NCBI GenBank assembly: GCA_027596035.1
Contig: JADGJA010000175.1
Coordinates: forward strand, 1-33,510
Source of the DNA: Thoreauomyces humboldtii
Taxonomy: Eukaryota > Chytridiomycota > Chytridiomycetes > Spizellomycetales > Powellomycetaceae
Reading direction: 5' to 3'
DNA length: 33,510 bases
A program made the position numbers and the translations under genes. The notes under the pieces were generated by a model that searched no databases, was not told where the DNA came from, and saw only the letters and a list, made by a program, of their open reading frames with translations. How positions within the stretch are numbered: the first letter of the stretch is position 1; each line of letters opens with the position of its first letter. Below are positions 9,576 to 19,874 of this stretch, one piece after another.

Positions 9576-9858
9576 GGAAGTGTTGAGAGACGGAAGGAAA
9601 GTGGCAGGTTGATGAGGTTTGCGGACGGGGGAGAAGGGGGGAAGCGGCTTCACACAGAACGAAGGCCGTTTTTGACAGCTCACGCTTGCGGAAAACCACA
9701 AAATTATCATCGCAGTTCCCGCCTCCGAAGGGCCGGATATGAAGGCCTACCCGTATCCACAACTACGGTAATCGCAATTTACTGTACGCTAGGGCGCTCA
9801 CCGTACCTACATACGCCAGAGCGCTCAGGCGACACGCTCAAGTAAACTCGGGTAGCTT

Positions 9859-10856
9859 TCAGAAGTCTTGCACAGGATCGGCGGCATCAGGATCGACAAA
9901 TGCAGAGTTCGCTCCTTCATCGTCGTCATCGTCATCTTCGAAATAAGCATCGTCCATATCCCTTGCTGCAGCTTCCGTAGCATCGAGTTCGGAATCATCG
10001 TCAACGTCCCCGTAGAGAGCGGGATCATCCTCGCCGGCCAGCCAACGCCGAATCATCCTTTCCCTCAATTCGTCATTGGTTACCGGCTCCTGACTTCGGC
10101 TCTCATCGTCGCCCTCCTCGTCTTCGGAATCCGTTTCCACCTCCTCCTCGGCTTCTCGGGCTCGCTCCTCGGCTTCGGCTCGGTCGTGGATGGCGTATAC
10201 TCTGTCAACGAGGGGACCGAGCGGGAAGGGAGTCGGCGCGGGTGGGTGGTGCGAGTCCGTGCGCGGACGGAGATAGGATGGCGCTCGAGCCTGCAATGCG
10301 GAGATGGTAAAGTGCTCCGCGCCGGCAACCGTCGTCATATATGCTAGCCTGGATATGGTCGGAAGGACGCGTGAGCGGCGGGATGAAGACATCAAAACAC
10401 CAGTGGAGAAAGAAGCTCCGCGGTTGACTTTTACCGACGATTCCGTAGCTGGGCCGGCGTTGGTCCATCCGAGTGGCGTAATCGCTTTAGCCATGCTGCT
10501 ACCTCATAGTCGCCTGGCTGAGCCGTGTCTTTGAGTGTCAGTGCAACTCGATCGACTTCCAAACTTCAATAGACTTCAACTGCCAAGCGCACCTGCCAGG
10601 GAGTCGAACAAAGCAAGGTCCATACTGGAAAGACGCGAGCCCCACTTTTCTATATCCGATAATAGTTGATGGCTGAGTAAATAAAAGGGTTCTCGGCGAA
10701 AACGACTCGCTTTTGCCAAACAGTACCGAGGAAGAGTGAGGGATCTTCCCGAACAAGGATGGCGAGTGCCTCGGGAGTAGCGGATCGGCGCCCTGCGTCC
10801 AGAGACACTCCGCTGAGGGCTGCCGCCGCAATATGCGCTGCTGTTCCCTTGTCCAT
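9859..10856 (-). CDS. CCDC97: CCDC97-family protein, SF3B/spliceosome-linked
   Basis: Four exons, 10856-10727, 10649-10593, 10513-10435 and 10348-9859, join in frame to 251 residues. Conserved landmarks of the CCDC97 (DUF2052) family appear in order: TPEALAILVREDPSLFLEKWG in the N-terminal third, then DYEVAAWLKRLR, NRRLAYM, AEHFT..RAPSYL, and a C-terminal ELRERMIRRWLAGEDDPALYGDVDDD followed by DAYFEDDDDD. The acidic low-complexity middle (EEEVETDSEDEEGDDE) is also usual. Human CCDC97 is reported as a partner of the SF3B part of U2 snRNP and of arginine methylation; that is transferred knowledge. The protein is expected in the nucleus. The start is the first Met of the conserved frame. It is divergent from SPAG6. 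Confidence 0.82.
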
Positions 10857-11236
10857 TGTCGTGAGGTTGCGGGCCGATTGCAAATTCGTGGCTGGGAGGG
10901 AAAGGAGGCAAGGGACAACGGTCGATCGTCGGGAACTGGTGAGTCATGGTGTCAGCGAAGGAAGGGATGTCGTCCGTTGTCGTGTGTGTGTGCGTTTCGC
11001 GACAGCTCTCTTCTTGCTTTGCTCTCTGGTTTCTATTTCCGTTCACTCCGACGTACCTCGCCTCTGTCAGCTACCTGCCCTCGGCCATACTCGTTGGGTC
11101 TCTTCGATATCCCTTGTTGCGACTGGCTTCGGACATTTCATCTCTTCGTATCGGCAAATCGCAGACCTCCTGCCTCGCTCTACTTGTCCAGAAGCTTACT
11201 CCACCCTCCCCAGCAGCAGAGACGTTCTCTACAAAG
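10857..11236. promoter_or_regulatory. Shared divergent promoter region, CCDC97 / SPAG6
   Basis: These 380 bases separate two divergent starts. The SPAG6 side is CT-rich from about 11000 to 11230, as in other leaders here. A GTGTGTGTGTG run lies at 10980-10991. No gene is seen. Confidence 0.4.
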
Positions 11237-13464
11237 ATGACGACTCCGTTGCCGACAGCCGCGAACACCCGGGCGGTCTTCGCGGTCTTCGAGAAGTATC
11301 AAAAGGAGCGGCTCATGTTCGTCCAAACCGCCGCAGACCTGGCCTCCCGCGAGAGCAACATCGATGCTCTCCAGAGTGCTGGCGTCATGGCATTGCTGCG
11401 ACCGCTCCTGCTCGACAATGTTCCCGCCATTCAGCAGGCAGCCGCCCTGGCGCTCGGAAGACTAGCGAATTACAACGAGGAAATGGCTCAGTCGGTCGTG
11501 GATTCCGACATCTTGCCCCAGCTGGTCTATTCGCTCGCCGAGCAGAACGTAAGGACATGAGCCTAGTTCGTGAGTACGGCAGCACTCTCAAAATTGGTGC
11601 TGACCAATGGTCCTCTCTCTCTTCTTACTGCTATACAGAGATTTTACAAGAAGGCTGCTGCGTTCGTCCTTCGCGCTGTCGCAAAACATTCACCCGAGCT
11701 GGCTCAATCCGTGGTTGAGTCGGGAGCGCTCACAGCTCTGATCAGCTGCCTGGAGGAGTTTGACCCCGGAGTCAAAGAGTCTGCAGCGTGGGCTCTCGGA
11801 TACATCGCCCGACACAACGGAGGTAAGCAGAAGGACTGGTAACGAAACCTTCCTGCACGCTGTAGACTGACGAATCGACAGAGCTCTCCCAGGCCATCGT
11901 GGATGCCGGTGCCGTTCCCCTGCTCGTGTTGTGCGTACAGGAACCTGAGCTTTCCTTGCGCCGGATCGCTGCATCTGCTCTTAGCGACATCGCCAAGCAC
12001 TCCCCGGAGGTAAGGAGCCTCTCCTTTGGCAGTCCCGAAGTAAATATACAATAACGTTTGCTTGATCAGCTTGCGCAAGCTGTGGTGGACGCCAACACAG
12101 TGCCGATCGTGGCTCCCCTTCTCGCCAATCCAGACGCGAAACTCCGTCGACAGGTCTGCTCCGCCCTTGCTCAAATCGCAAAGCACACGGTCGACCTTGC
12201 CGAAACAGTCGTGGACGGCGAGATCTTCCCCAACGCCCTTAACTGCCTCAAGGACGTCGATGGATACGTCAAGAAGAACGCCGCTACGCTCGTCTGCGAG
12301 ATCGCGAAGCATACGCCTGAGGTGAGACAAGTGGTTTGATTCACTGTGTAAAAGTTTCAACATCTGTGATCTGACCGCCTCGTTCGTTCGTTTTCAGCTG
12401 GCTCAGCTAATTGTAAACTCTGGAGGCATCGCAGCGGTGGTGGATTATGTCAACGAAACACGCGGTAACGCTAGACTCCCAGGCATCATGACCTTGGGCT
12501 ACGTCGCTGCGTTCTCCGAGACCCTCGCTCTGGCTGTGATAGTCGCGAAGGGAGTTTCGCCGCTTACCCAGGCACTCGTTACGGAAAGCGAGGAACATAT
12601 CAAGGTGGGTGCACGTCGAGGCACTTCGTGGCCTTATTGTCGATTGCTGACGAGTTCTTCGCAGGCTGCATGCGCCTGGTCTCTCGGCCAGATCGGTCGC
12701 CACTCTCCGGACCATGCAAAGACGCTGGCAGACCATGCTGTCCTGCCCAAGCTCCTTCGCATTCTCACGTCGACCGAGAAGACATCTTCGGCAACCACCG
12801 AGACGGATGCCGGACCTGGTGCTGATCTGACCACAAAGACCAAACGGGCTCTCAAGTGCATCCTCGAAAAGACGCTGTCGATCGAGGCTCTTGACCCTCT
12901 TCTCCAGCCTTCGACCACTCCTCCCAACATCCTCAAGTACGTCGTCGGACAGTTTGCGAAGATCCTACCCCACGACGTGGGTGCTCGACGCACGTTCGTG
13001 ACCAGCGGTGGATTGCAACGCATCCAGGAGGTCGCCAGCATGTTCGCTGGCATGGCTCCCGGAATCCCTGGCACGCTTGGACAGCAGCAGCAGGTCGAGA
13101 AGGGTAGTTCGGGGGCTCTCCTCGGCAACAACGCTCTGACGGGAACAAAGATGGGAGAGTATATCGCCACGATTAACGATTGCTACCCGGAGGAGATCGT
13201 CAGATACTACTCGCCAGGTTATTCGGCTACCCTCCTCAGCAAGGTGAGCCTGCTTGTGCCTCGTAGCTGGTTTGATGTTACTTAACGTGTAACTCATCGT
13301 CTCTGGCGTTGCGACAGATTGACGAGTACCACAAGCATCAAGAGTACGGAACGGTACCAGCTGCCGCCGCCACGGCGCATCACAAGGAAGCCCAGCTGCC
13401 GCCATTACCCTCGGCGGCCGACCAGCAACCTACGGCACCGCAGCCGCAAGCTGTCGCAACGTGA
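11237..13464 (+). CDS. SPAG6: SPAG6/PF16 axonemal central-apparatus armadillo protein
   Basis: Seven exons, 11237-11548, 11639-11822, 11882-12009, 12070-12321, 12398-12604, 12665-13243 and 13318-13464, join in frame to 602 residues. The protein is a run of armadillo repeats with the SPAG6 signature spacing: FVQTAADLASRESNIDALQ near residue 35, FVLRAVAKHSPELAQ, SAAWALGYIARHNGELSQ, SALSDIAKHSPELAQ, SALAQIAKHT and ACAWSLGQIGRHSPDHA. The conserved ending INDCYPEEIVRYYSPGYS..LL is present. SPAG6/PF16 stabilises the C1 microtubule of the 9+2 axoneme and is needed for flagellar beating. Human SPAG6 is about 509 residues; the extra length here is a low-complexity insert around KTSSATTETDAG and a Pro/Ala/Gln tail. 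It marks a fungus with motile zoospores. Confidence 0.92.
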
Positions 13465-13601
13465 AAGTGTGCGAGGGGGCCGTGTTGGGGTTTTTTCTTA
13501 CTAGGAAACAGAAATGATGACATGATGTGTGATTCGGAGTGCTTGCGCAAAACTCCTCGTCGAAATGTAAAATTGCCTCGACTCTTCGTCCCCCAACAAG
13601 C

Positions 13602-15265
13602 TCACTTCTTCGGTGGCCGTCCCCCTGTCTTTTTCTTTGCCGCAGCCCCTGTCCCCTTCTTTGCTGGCCCACCCTTCTTGTCATCAGCCTAGCAAGTTTG
13701 ATTAGCGATCGGCTCTTTCTTGGTGGTACATCACCCTGTTTTCCTACCTTGCGTTTAAGCGTCGCTTTCGCTGTGCTGGGGTCTTTTGGCATCACAGAGA
13801 AGAAACCGTCCAACCGTCCTTGTGTGCCTTGCTTATTGAGCTTCTTTAACTTTCCCACCGCGACCCGTATCCGATCCTCACTGTGTCACTTTTGATGTGA
13901 GCACGGAATTCGTGGTTCTGTCCAAAAAGATCTAGAAGTACAGACCTGAAGTTTTTTTCCCGGACCATGAACTGAACGATTCCCTCCTCATCAGGATCCT
14001 CCCATTTGAGCTAAAAGCATGTTTACGGTCAGCGCTGTGCGTTGGAATGAAGATCATTGGGGCTGGCTTACATCAATCGTCTCCGGATCAATCACGTCCG
14101 GTTCCTTGAAGAGCTTTCGCGCCTCTTTGTACTCCCAAGTCGCCGCAACGGGGTATTTCACTGAGTCAAGTTTCTCGAGAACCTTTTCCAACGAACCGTG
14201 CTCCTTGATGAGCGTCAAGGCTCGATGTGGTCCGATGCCTTTGATAGAGTCGCAGTAATCGCAGCCGAGGAGGATGCAAAGATCCGTGAACTAAGGAGAG
14301 AGTTCAGGTAAGGTTGGGTCAGAGTTTCTTTGTATACTGCATCCTTACCTGGTCCATAGTCATGCCTAGGCCCTCCAGTGCTTTGTCCAGATGAATCTCA
14401 CCGATCGGCATCTTGCGCGCCTCACTGAAGGTAAGGTGACGGAGGAGAATGGGTGTTCCAAAAGTAAGGGTATCCATGTCCTCGGAACCAGCCGCGTAGA
14501 CCTTTCCGGCACGAGCGAGCGCGGCACATTGCGATTCAGCCTCGCAAGGCGCCTGCCAAGCCGTTTGAATCAGCATGGATCTTCCGCTACCATCGCGCAA
14601 CCGCCTATATCAATGTACCTCCACGTATGGGATGCCCATCAGCTTCAGAAGTTTTCTGCATTCCTCATTATGCTCCTTCGTCACCCTGACGGTCCGTCGG
14701 CTGAACTTCTCGATGTTCTCCGCGTCGCCTACTCATCAAGCCGGTCAGGGTCCAGGAGCCAGATGTTTGTCAATGTGCCTTTCGACCAGACTGACCGGCT
14801 TCGGTAGCGGCCTCGACCTGCGCCTGCGCCTCTTCTCTCTTCTCCAGCCGCTTCTTGAGCTGTGCATGATGGACATGAGCCCCCAAGATCGCTCCTCATC
14901 GTTGAACGAAAGACTCGCACCTCGCCGCCTTTCATCACGGGAGGCTTTCCATCGAAGACGTAGACGGGTTTGATGCCGTTCTCGATCATCCTGATGGTTC
15001 GATAGAAGATCCCCATGAGGTGACTGGTGGTCTCCCCCGCCTCGTTCGTCAGCTGCATCCCGTCTTGTTGTCGGACGGCGATCAGGAACTGATAGATCGA
15101 CATGGAGGCATCGATGGCTACCTTGCGTCCAAAGTAGTTCTTGATGTCGTTCTCCTTGATGCAGGCCGGAGCATTGTCGCCGAGGACCTTGGTAAGTCCT
15201 GGGAAACCAACATTGAGTTGGTGGCAAAACCTGAGGCAGGATTCGTGCGTACCGTGGATGCCCAT
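13602..15265 (-). CDS. FEN1: Flap endonuclease 1 (FEN1/Rad27)
   Basis: Nine exons, 15265-15253, 15198-14921, 14859-14796, 14728-14619, 14552-14349, 14290-14072, 14010-13946, 13880-13748 and 13688-13602, join in frame to 390 residues. The N-terminus [15 protein letters not shown] fits the threaded N-terminal region. Metal-binding acidic residues appear in their family contexts: AIDASMS (D34), [28 protein letters not shown] and [14 protein letters not shown]. The helix-hairpin-helix follows. A PCNA-interacting QGRLDGFF box sits near the C-terminus, followed by a Lys-rich nuclear tail. It removes 5' flaps in Okazaki maturation and long-patch base excision repair, in the nucleus. The first exon holds only 13 coding bases. 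Two introns use GTC donors (GTCAGT, GTCTGT). It is convergent with SPAG6, stops 137 bases apart. Confidence 0.95.
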
Positions 15266-15688
15266 GAGGCTATGAGAGGTCGAGAAACAGTGATGAAGGA
15301 CAGAGCGTCTCGAAGCGAGACGAGCAATCAACGGAGCGTGGTATAAATTCCCAAGTACTGATGGAACGACAAACATGAGCGGCAACATGGGTTTACCGAG
15401 GCCGAGCGAGCCAGCCGCTGCCGTGAATCCGCAACCGGGTTCCTGAGTTGCGTCTTACCTGGTTTGAGCAACGTTGCAGTACGATTCTCTTGATCCTTGT
15501 GCCTGGCAATTGTCAGGGAAATTTTGGAAGGCATCCGAATCCGATGCTCTCGGACAGCATACAGCCGTACTGTAGGGAAGATTGATGTCTTCCCATCACA
15601 CAAAGTCAGAGATTGATGAACAAATGCACGCATTGTATAATAACAGAAAAATATCTTGAAATGAGAAACGTCTAATGTCACGTCGAGG
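15266..15688. promoter_or_regulatory. Upstream region of FEN1
   Basis: Spacer between two minus-strand genes, presumably holding the FEN1 promoter and the 3' flank of nothing else recognised. The minus strand has a TTTATAC stretch near 15342-15348, about 80 bases upstream of the FEN1 start, which is TATA-like. No coding frame is convincing. Confidence 0.35.
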
Positions 15689-16842
15689 TTAAGAACTACT
15701 TTCGGGCGAAACCCCGTACGTTTCACCGAGGATCTGTAAAATACGGTCCGTTTTGCTGTTTAGGGATGCGAGCAATGCGAACTGTCGTTGGCAAGTGTCC
15801 TCCAGCCTTTTGAGGCGGAGGGCGGTCAGCCGTGACTCCCGACGGCTGGAGACGGCGAGGTCTGTAGTAGGCCGTGCCATTGTAGTTAACGGCCAAGAAA
15901 CGTTTGTGGGAATGCCAGTACACAGAGTAAGGGAAGGGCCTGGCGATTATCCGCCATGAACTTTTCCATACCGGAGACGAAGATATGCGACAAACTAGAA
16001 CCTACTGAAGTTCGGAACGTACTGAACCTACTGAAGTTCGGAACCTACTGAAGTTTTCATTAGCGAGAGTTGTGCTGTCGTGTCGATAGGAATCGTCGAC
16101 AGAACGTACCAAGCATGACGGCAGAGACCACGTCCGTGATGGAGAGCGTAGGGGCAACAAGCGTCTGAGTTGCCAGAGCATCCTGGTCGGCTGCCTTTAC
16201 GTCTGCTTGCTTCTGAGCCGATGCCTCCTCCTGTCGATGCTGTGCCCGCACCAACAGAAACGTCAGCCCTTGCTCAATCTGCAGTAGCTTTAGATTGATG
16301 ACATTCTAGTTATCCGCGGTGGTGAACTCCCCGTAGACGTAGAAGTACTCGGGGATGACGAGAAAGCTAGGGAGCGTCGCGGCGGTTGGTTTGCTGGGGG
16401 GCAGTACGATGTTCACCGGGAAATCTTGTGGCTCAGGACCCAAGAGGATTACGCCCACAACCCGGTATGCCATCTGTCCGCAACTATCGAAAGGGTCGTC
16501 AAAAAAGGAAATTTCTTCGGACCATTCCCCAACAGCGAGTTCTCTTCTCCACTGAAACGTGCTCGGCATATGACAGAGGAAGTCGAGCTGAGCATTGCGC
16601 GGACGGGGTTTGACGGTAGGGAGTCTGGCGATCTTTATCGACGTTGCGTTCTTGACCTTTGCGACAGCGTGGGCAAGAGGAAGTATGGCTTGTAACGCGT
16701 CCCACACAGCGGAGGGGACATCGTTTTCGGAGAAACAGCGGTCGGCCACAGCTCCCTCACAAGGTGAGTACGCAGGGAAATCGTCGTACACCGGTTCGGT
16801 CTTGATGGCTGTCTTAGAGGCTGTCGTTGCGTCCCTCGGCAT
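15689..16842 (-). CDS. Unrecognised 308-aa protein, four exons
   Basis: The best model joins exons 16842-16339, 16278-16110, 16004-15924 and 15861-15689 in frame. I do not recognise a family. Residues 1-50 are acidic and disordered. Residues 80-160 look like a beta-rich domain (AQLDFLCHMPSTFQWRREL, EISFFDDPFDSCG, YRVVGVILLG). A Gln/Glu/Ala-rich helix follows (VRAQHRQEEASAQKQ), then LSITDVVSAVMLVGSSLSHIF, which may be a membrane or buried helix, then a C-terminal coiled coil (RLTALRLKRLEDTCQRQF). An in-frame TAG near 16311 falls inside the proposed 60-base first intron, whose GTCTAC donor is weak. If that intron is wrong, the gene is interrupted. The upstream start at about 16908 is in another frame and was not used. 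Confidence 0.5.
15998..16057 (-). repeat. Triplicated splice-acceptor repeat
   Basis: Three copies of GAACCTACTGAAGTT (plus strand) lie at 15998, 16024 and 16041. On the minus strand each reads AACTTCAG followed by TAGGTTC, that is, a complete intron end with the first exon bases. Only the copy nearest the next exon (exon start 16004) gives an open frame; use of either other acceptor meets a TAG within a few codons. Confidence 0.7.
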
Positions 16843-17502
16843 GCGGCAACGCGGGCTCCCTTCTCGTATTCGCTGCCGACAAACCTCGCGCTATATGAAG
16901 ACGACATTTTCTGGCCCAAGGGAGAGAGGAAGAGGACGGGGGCAAGATACAGTGTTGACGGGTGAAAATGTAAGGGAAGATGAGAGCGGGCATTTGGCAT
17001 TTGAGGTTCAAGCTTTGGCTCTGACAAGTGTACCGTGCGGCTTCGCCCGCCTCTTGAATCTTGATTGCTCGAAACAAAAAAGGAAACCTTTTTCTTTTAA
17101 TTGCGCATTCCACGAATTAGCCATGCATCCCCGAATACGTGATCGCCTCCAGTGGCCCAGAACCATGGAGCAACACCGCTGTCACGTGATCGATTTGCAG
17201 AATATCATGAGTCATAACTGGCTTGAAGCCCTCTCTGACCATGAGGAGGAACACGCCCAGAGATCATGCCAAGCTTGATCGTGAAGAACCACTGAATGAG
17301 GTCGTACTGTACATATCGCCCGCCCTCGGGGCACAGCTATGCAAGCCCAGGTTTCATGTTCATCACAGAAAAATTTAGGACAAAAGGGAACTCGCTTTAA
17401 ATGACAAGCAAGTGGACCTTGGGACCTGTCTTATTACACGAGCACGTGTCCCGTGCGAACAGAGGTACAGTAGTAGGAGAGAGCAACGCGCTTGGACTAA
17501 AT
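16843..17502. other. Intergenic region, no gene recognised
   Basis: Upstream flank of the 308-aa gene. It includes an A-rich stretch near 17070-17100. No frame with convincing composition or splice sites was found. Confidence 0.4.
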
Positions 17503-17913
17503 CTACTCTGCGAATGCTCTTCCTCGAGTCCGGAAAGTCCTCGTCGGGTTTATGCACACGAACGTCGTGATCCGAAACTGGTGCTCTCGAAAACATGTCA
17601 TTTCTTCGCATGAACCATGATGGAGATCCACCCCACTGTCCGCTTTACAAAGTTCGGCGACCGAGTCATACACCGTACAGGTCGTTTGGATGGCCTGTCG
17701 CCGCACATCCACCGTTTTGGGGAGCGGGCAGCCCGTTGCATCAGAGAAAAGACGGATGTGTCGGAACTTGTCGTTTTGCGACCAGGAGGACGGGAGACCC
17801 ATTGCAACCTGAACCGTAATGGCCGCCCAGAGGGCGCTGGCCTGCGAAGCAGAGTACGACCCGTGAGTGGTGAATTTGGCCGGCCCCGCTGCTTCGCAGC
17901 CCGGCTCTGGCAA
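17503..17913 (-). other. Doubtful open frame with cysteines, possible exon of a small secreted protein
   Basis: The minus-strand frame reads SALWAAITVQVAMGLPSSWS, which resembles a signal or membrane segment, then a polar stretch with several cysteines (DATGCPLP, QTTCTVYDSVAELC, GSCEEMTC). Codon choice in about 17610-17860 looks coding. A CTGCTTCGCAG sequence just upstream could be an acceptor at 17899-17889 orientation, but I could not find a first exon with a good start. It may be a partial gene, a relic or chance. Confidence 0.3.
17842..17899. repeat. Perfect 11-bp inverted repeat
   Basis: CTGCGAAGCAG at 17842-17852 and its reverse complement CTGCTTCGCAG at 17889-17899 are separated by 36 bases that include GGCCGGCC. 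It would fold into a stem-loop in RNA or single-stranded DNA. The role is unknown. Confidence 0.6.
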
Positions 17914-18108
17914 CCCTTCTGCAAGTGGTCGCTCATTTATTTCTCATCTTCCCCCGCTACTCGTGCCCATTCTTTTCGCGAGGCGAACGATCGGGCCCTC
18001 CTGACAGTGGGCGATCTTCTGACAGAGGGCTCCACTGTATGAGCGTGAAAAGTGATATGTGTTAAATAAATGAATACGAATGGGCCCGACTACGCCAGGA
18101 CGAGCCCG

Positions 18109-19647
18109 CTAAGCTTTCTTCATGGTTTGAAACTTCTTCAGCGCTGACGCCTTTCCTTGGCCCTTCTTGGGCTTGCCCTCGGCAGAAGTGGAAACTGCCA
18201 CGATAGGCTTCGCATCCTTCTTTTGCTTCTTTTCGACCGGTCCCTTCCCAGGGAACTTTCCGCCCTTCTTCTGCTTCTTCTTGCCATCAGGTGTGGAGGC
18301 AGGCTTATCGGTTGCGGGTGGGTTCTTGCGCTTTTTGCTGGCGGTCACGGGGTCTGGAACAGGTGCTTTCGGTGTTGATATCGGCTTCGCGTCGTCTTCG
18401 AAGGAAATCTGTACCGTCGGTTTGACGATCTGGTCGTCAAAATCCGATTCCACCTCGGATTTGTAAGCATCGCCCTCCAATGGCTTGGACGCAACTCGGT
18501 CCCGCATTCGCTGTGTGGGTTTGGCCGGTGGTGGTGCCACTACGAGGCAGGTAAGACGACACTTGGCGTCGTACTCTGCGATCGGGCTCGCTTTCGGGAA
18601 GACAGGCTTCGCGAACTTTGACGTCGAGTCCGGGGTTTTTGCTGCGGAGTTTTCTGCCGCGAGGACTGAAGCAGCAGCAAGCTCGATCCCAACGGCTGCG
18701 AGATCCCAGACCTTCAAGCCGCCGTCGGACGAGCAAGTGATGACAGCAGTGGGCTCTGATCCGTGATTGAAGACGTCCAGGTCCTTGATCCGGGTCGCGT
18801 GACCGGAGTCCCATCTTAAGACCGGTTTTCCTTCCACGCTCCATATCCCCACAGTACGGTCCTCTCCTCCCGTGACCACAACCGGAACATCCTCTTCGTC
18901 CTCCCCGCCCTTGCGAAGGCTGGTAAACGCGATCGAGTTGATACGTCCTCGAACCTCGATCCGCCCCACGACGTCTCCCTCCGCCACGCTGTGAACCTGG
19001 ACGACGTTGTTCATGAGCACGGCGTAATGGCTTCCATCGGGACTCCACTTGACACGCTCCGCAACGGCGGGCATCCTCATGGAGTACGTGCAGGCAGCTT
19101 TAGCGAGATCCCAGCATTTGAGCGTCCCATCCCCTCCGACACTCAGTAGAACCTTCCCGGAGGGATGCACGTCCATCCCGTTGACGGAGCGTTTGTGCGC
19201 CTCGAGTGTCTTCAGAACCTCCCAATCGCTCGTTCGCACAATCGCGATGGTGCCGTCCTCAGAGGCAGTGAAGAGATGCGTCTTTTTGAAGAACTGCAAT
19301 GCCGTGATGTCTCCAGAGTGATTCAGAAGGGTTCCGACTTCCTTTCGCAGTCGAAGGTCGTAGAGCTTGATGTGCTCGTCGGTTGATCCGGTGGCAAGGA
19401 ACCGATGGGTGGCAGCAACTGCTTTGATGCATGAGATGTGAGCGGGATAGATGAAGACTGGATTGATGGTGCGGGTTGTCGTCGTGACCGTCGTAGTGGA
19501 GGCAGGGACAACGTCGGTGGGATGCGCAGGAGTGACAGACGCCAGCAGTTGCGAAGGTTGGCGGACGAGGTCGAGACCGTACAGAAGTCGCTCGTACGTT
19601 CCCAACATTATCCGGAAGTCATACGGTAGCTCTACAGGAGTCGTCAT
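18109..19647 (-). CDS. MAK11: MAK11/PAK1IP1 WD40 ribosome-biogenesis factor
   Basis: An intronless frame of 512 residues, unlike its intron-rich neighbours. WD40 repeats fill residues 45-330, with typical strands such as FLATGSTDEHIKLYDLR, HLFTASEDGTIAIV, LLSVGGDGTLKCWDLA, VVVTGGEDRTVGIWSVEG and AVITCSSDGGLKVWDLA. The SVNGMDVHPSGK element is characteristic of the Mak11/PAK1IP1 family. The C-terminal third is disordered and Lys-rich (SKKRKNPPATD, GKKKQKKGGKF), as expected for nucleolar localisation. Mak11 acts in early nucleolar assembly of the 60S subunit, around Rlp24 placement. The start at 19647 is chosen because the family begins there; an in-frame Met 29 codons earlier lies in leader-like sequence. 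It is divergent from NDUFA8. Confidence 0.88.
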   Translation of the reverse strand: MTTPVELPYDFRIMLGTYERLLYGLDLVRQPSQLLASVTPAHPTDVVPASTTTVTTTTRTINPVFIYPAHISCIKAVAATHRFLATGSTDEHIKLYDLRLRKEVGTLLNHSGDITALQFFKKTHLFTASEDGTIAIVRTSDWEVLKTLEAHKRSVNGMDVHPSGKVLLSVGGDGTLKCWDLAKAACTYSMRMPAVAERVKWSPDGSHYAVLMNNVVQVHSVAEGDVVGRIEVRGRINSIAFTSLRKGGEDEEDVPVVVTGGEDRTVGIWSVEGKPVLRWDSGHATRIKDLDVFNHGSEPTAVITCSSDGGLKVWDLAAVGIELAAASVLAAENSAAKTPDSTSKFAKPVFPKASPIAEYDAKCRLTCLVVAPPPAKPTQRMRDRVASKPLEGDAYKSEVESDFDDQIVKPTVQISFEDDAKPISTPKAPVPDPVTASKKRKNPPATDKPASTPDGKKKQKKGGKFPGKGPVEKKQKKDAKPIVAVSTSAEGKPKKGQGKASALKKFQTMKKA

Positions 19648-19874
19648 CTTGTGTTCGTTTTGATTTTGCGAGTCCTTCGTCCAGCGGATGGTCAAGGGAG
19701 GTCGTTGGGAGGGAAATCCAAAAAGAAAACGCAACCGATGAAGTCTCTTGGTTCTGTCAAGCCCTAGATTTCAGCTGGACCGTACCACCGGTAGCCCTAG
19801 TCCGTTCTGAGCAAAGGTTGCGAGAACGAAACGCAGCCAATCTCTGTAACCTCCAAGCTCACTGAACACCGACA
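19648..19874. promoter_or_regulatory. Divergent promoter region, MAK11 / NDUFA8
   Basis: Only 227 bases separate the two start codons, so both 5' leaders and promoters must fit here. No TATA box is obvious. Confidence 0.45.

Noticed and set aside
16309..16313. Nuclear stop-codon reassignment (TAG as sense) as an explanation for the in-frame TAG
   Set aside because: Other genes in the window end with ordinary TAG codons at their expected family ends (for example MAK11, NDUFA8 and PPP4R4).
17617..18042. Plus-strand 141-codon frame
   Set aside because: Its codon choice is unlike the neighbouring genes and it has no recognisable motif; the opposite frame looks slightly more coding, and neither is firm.
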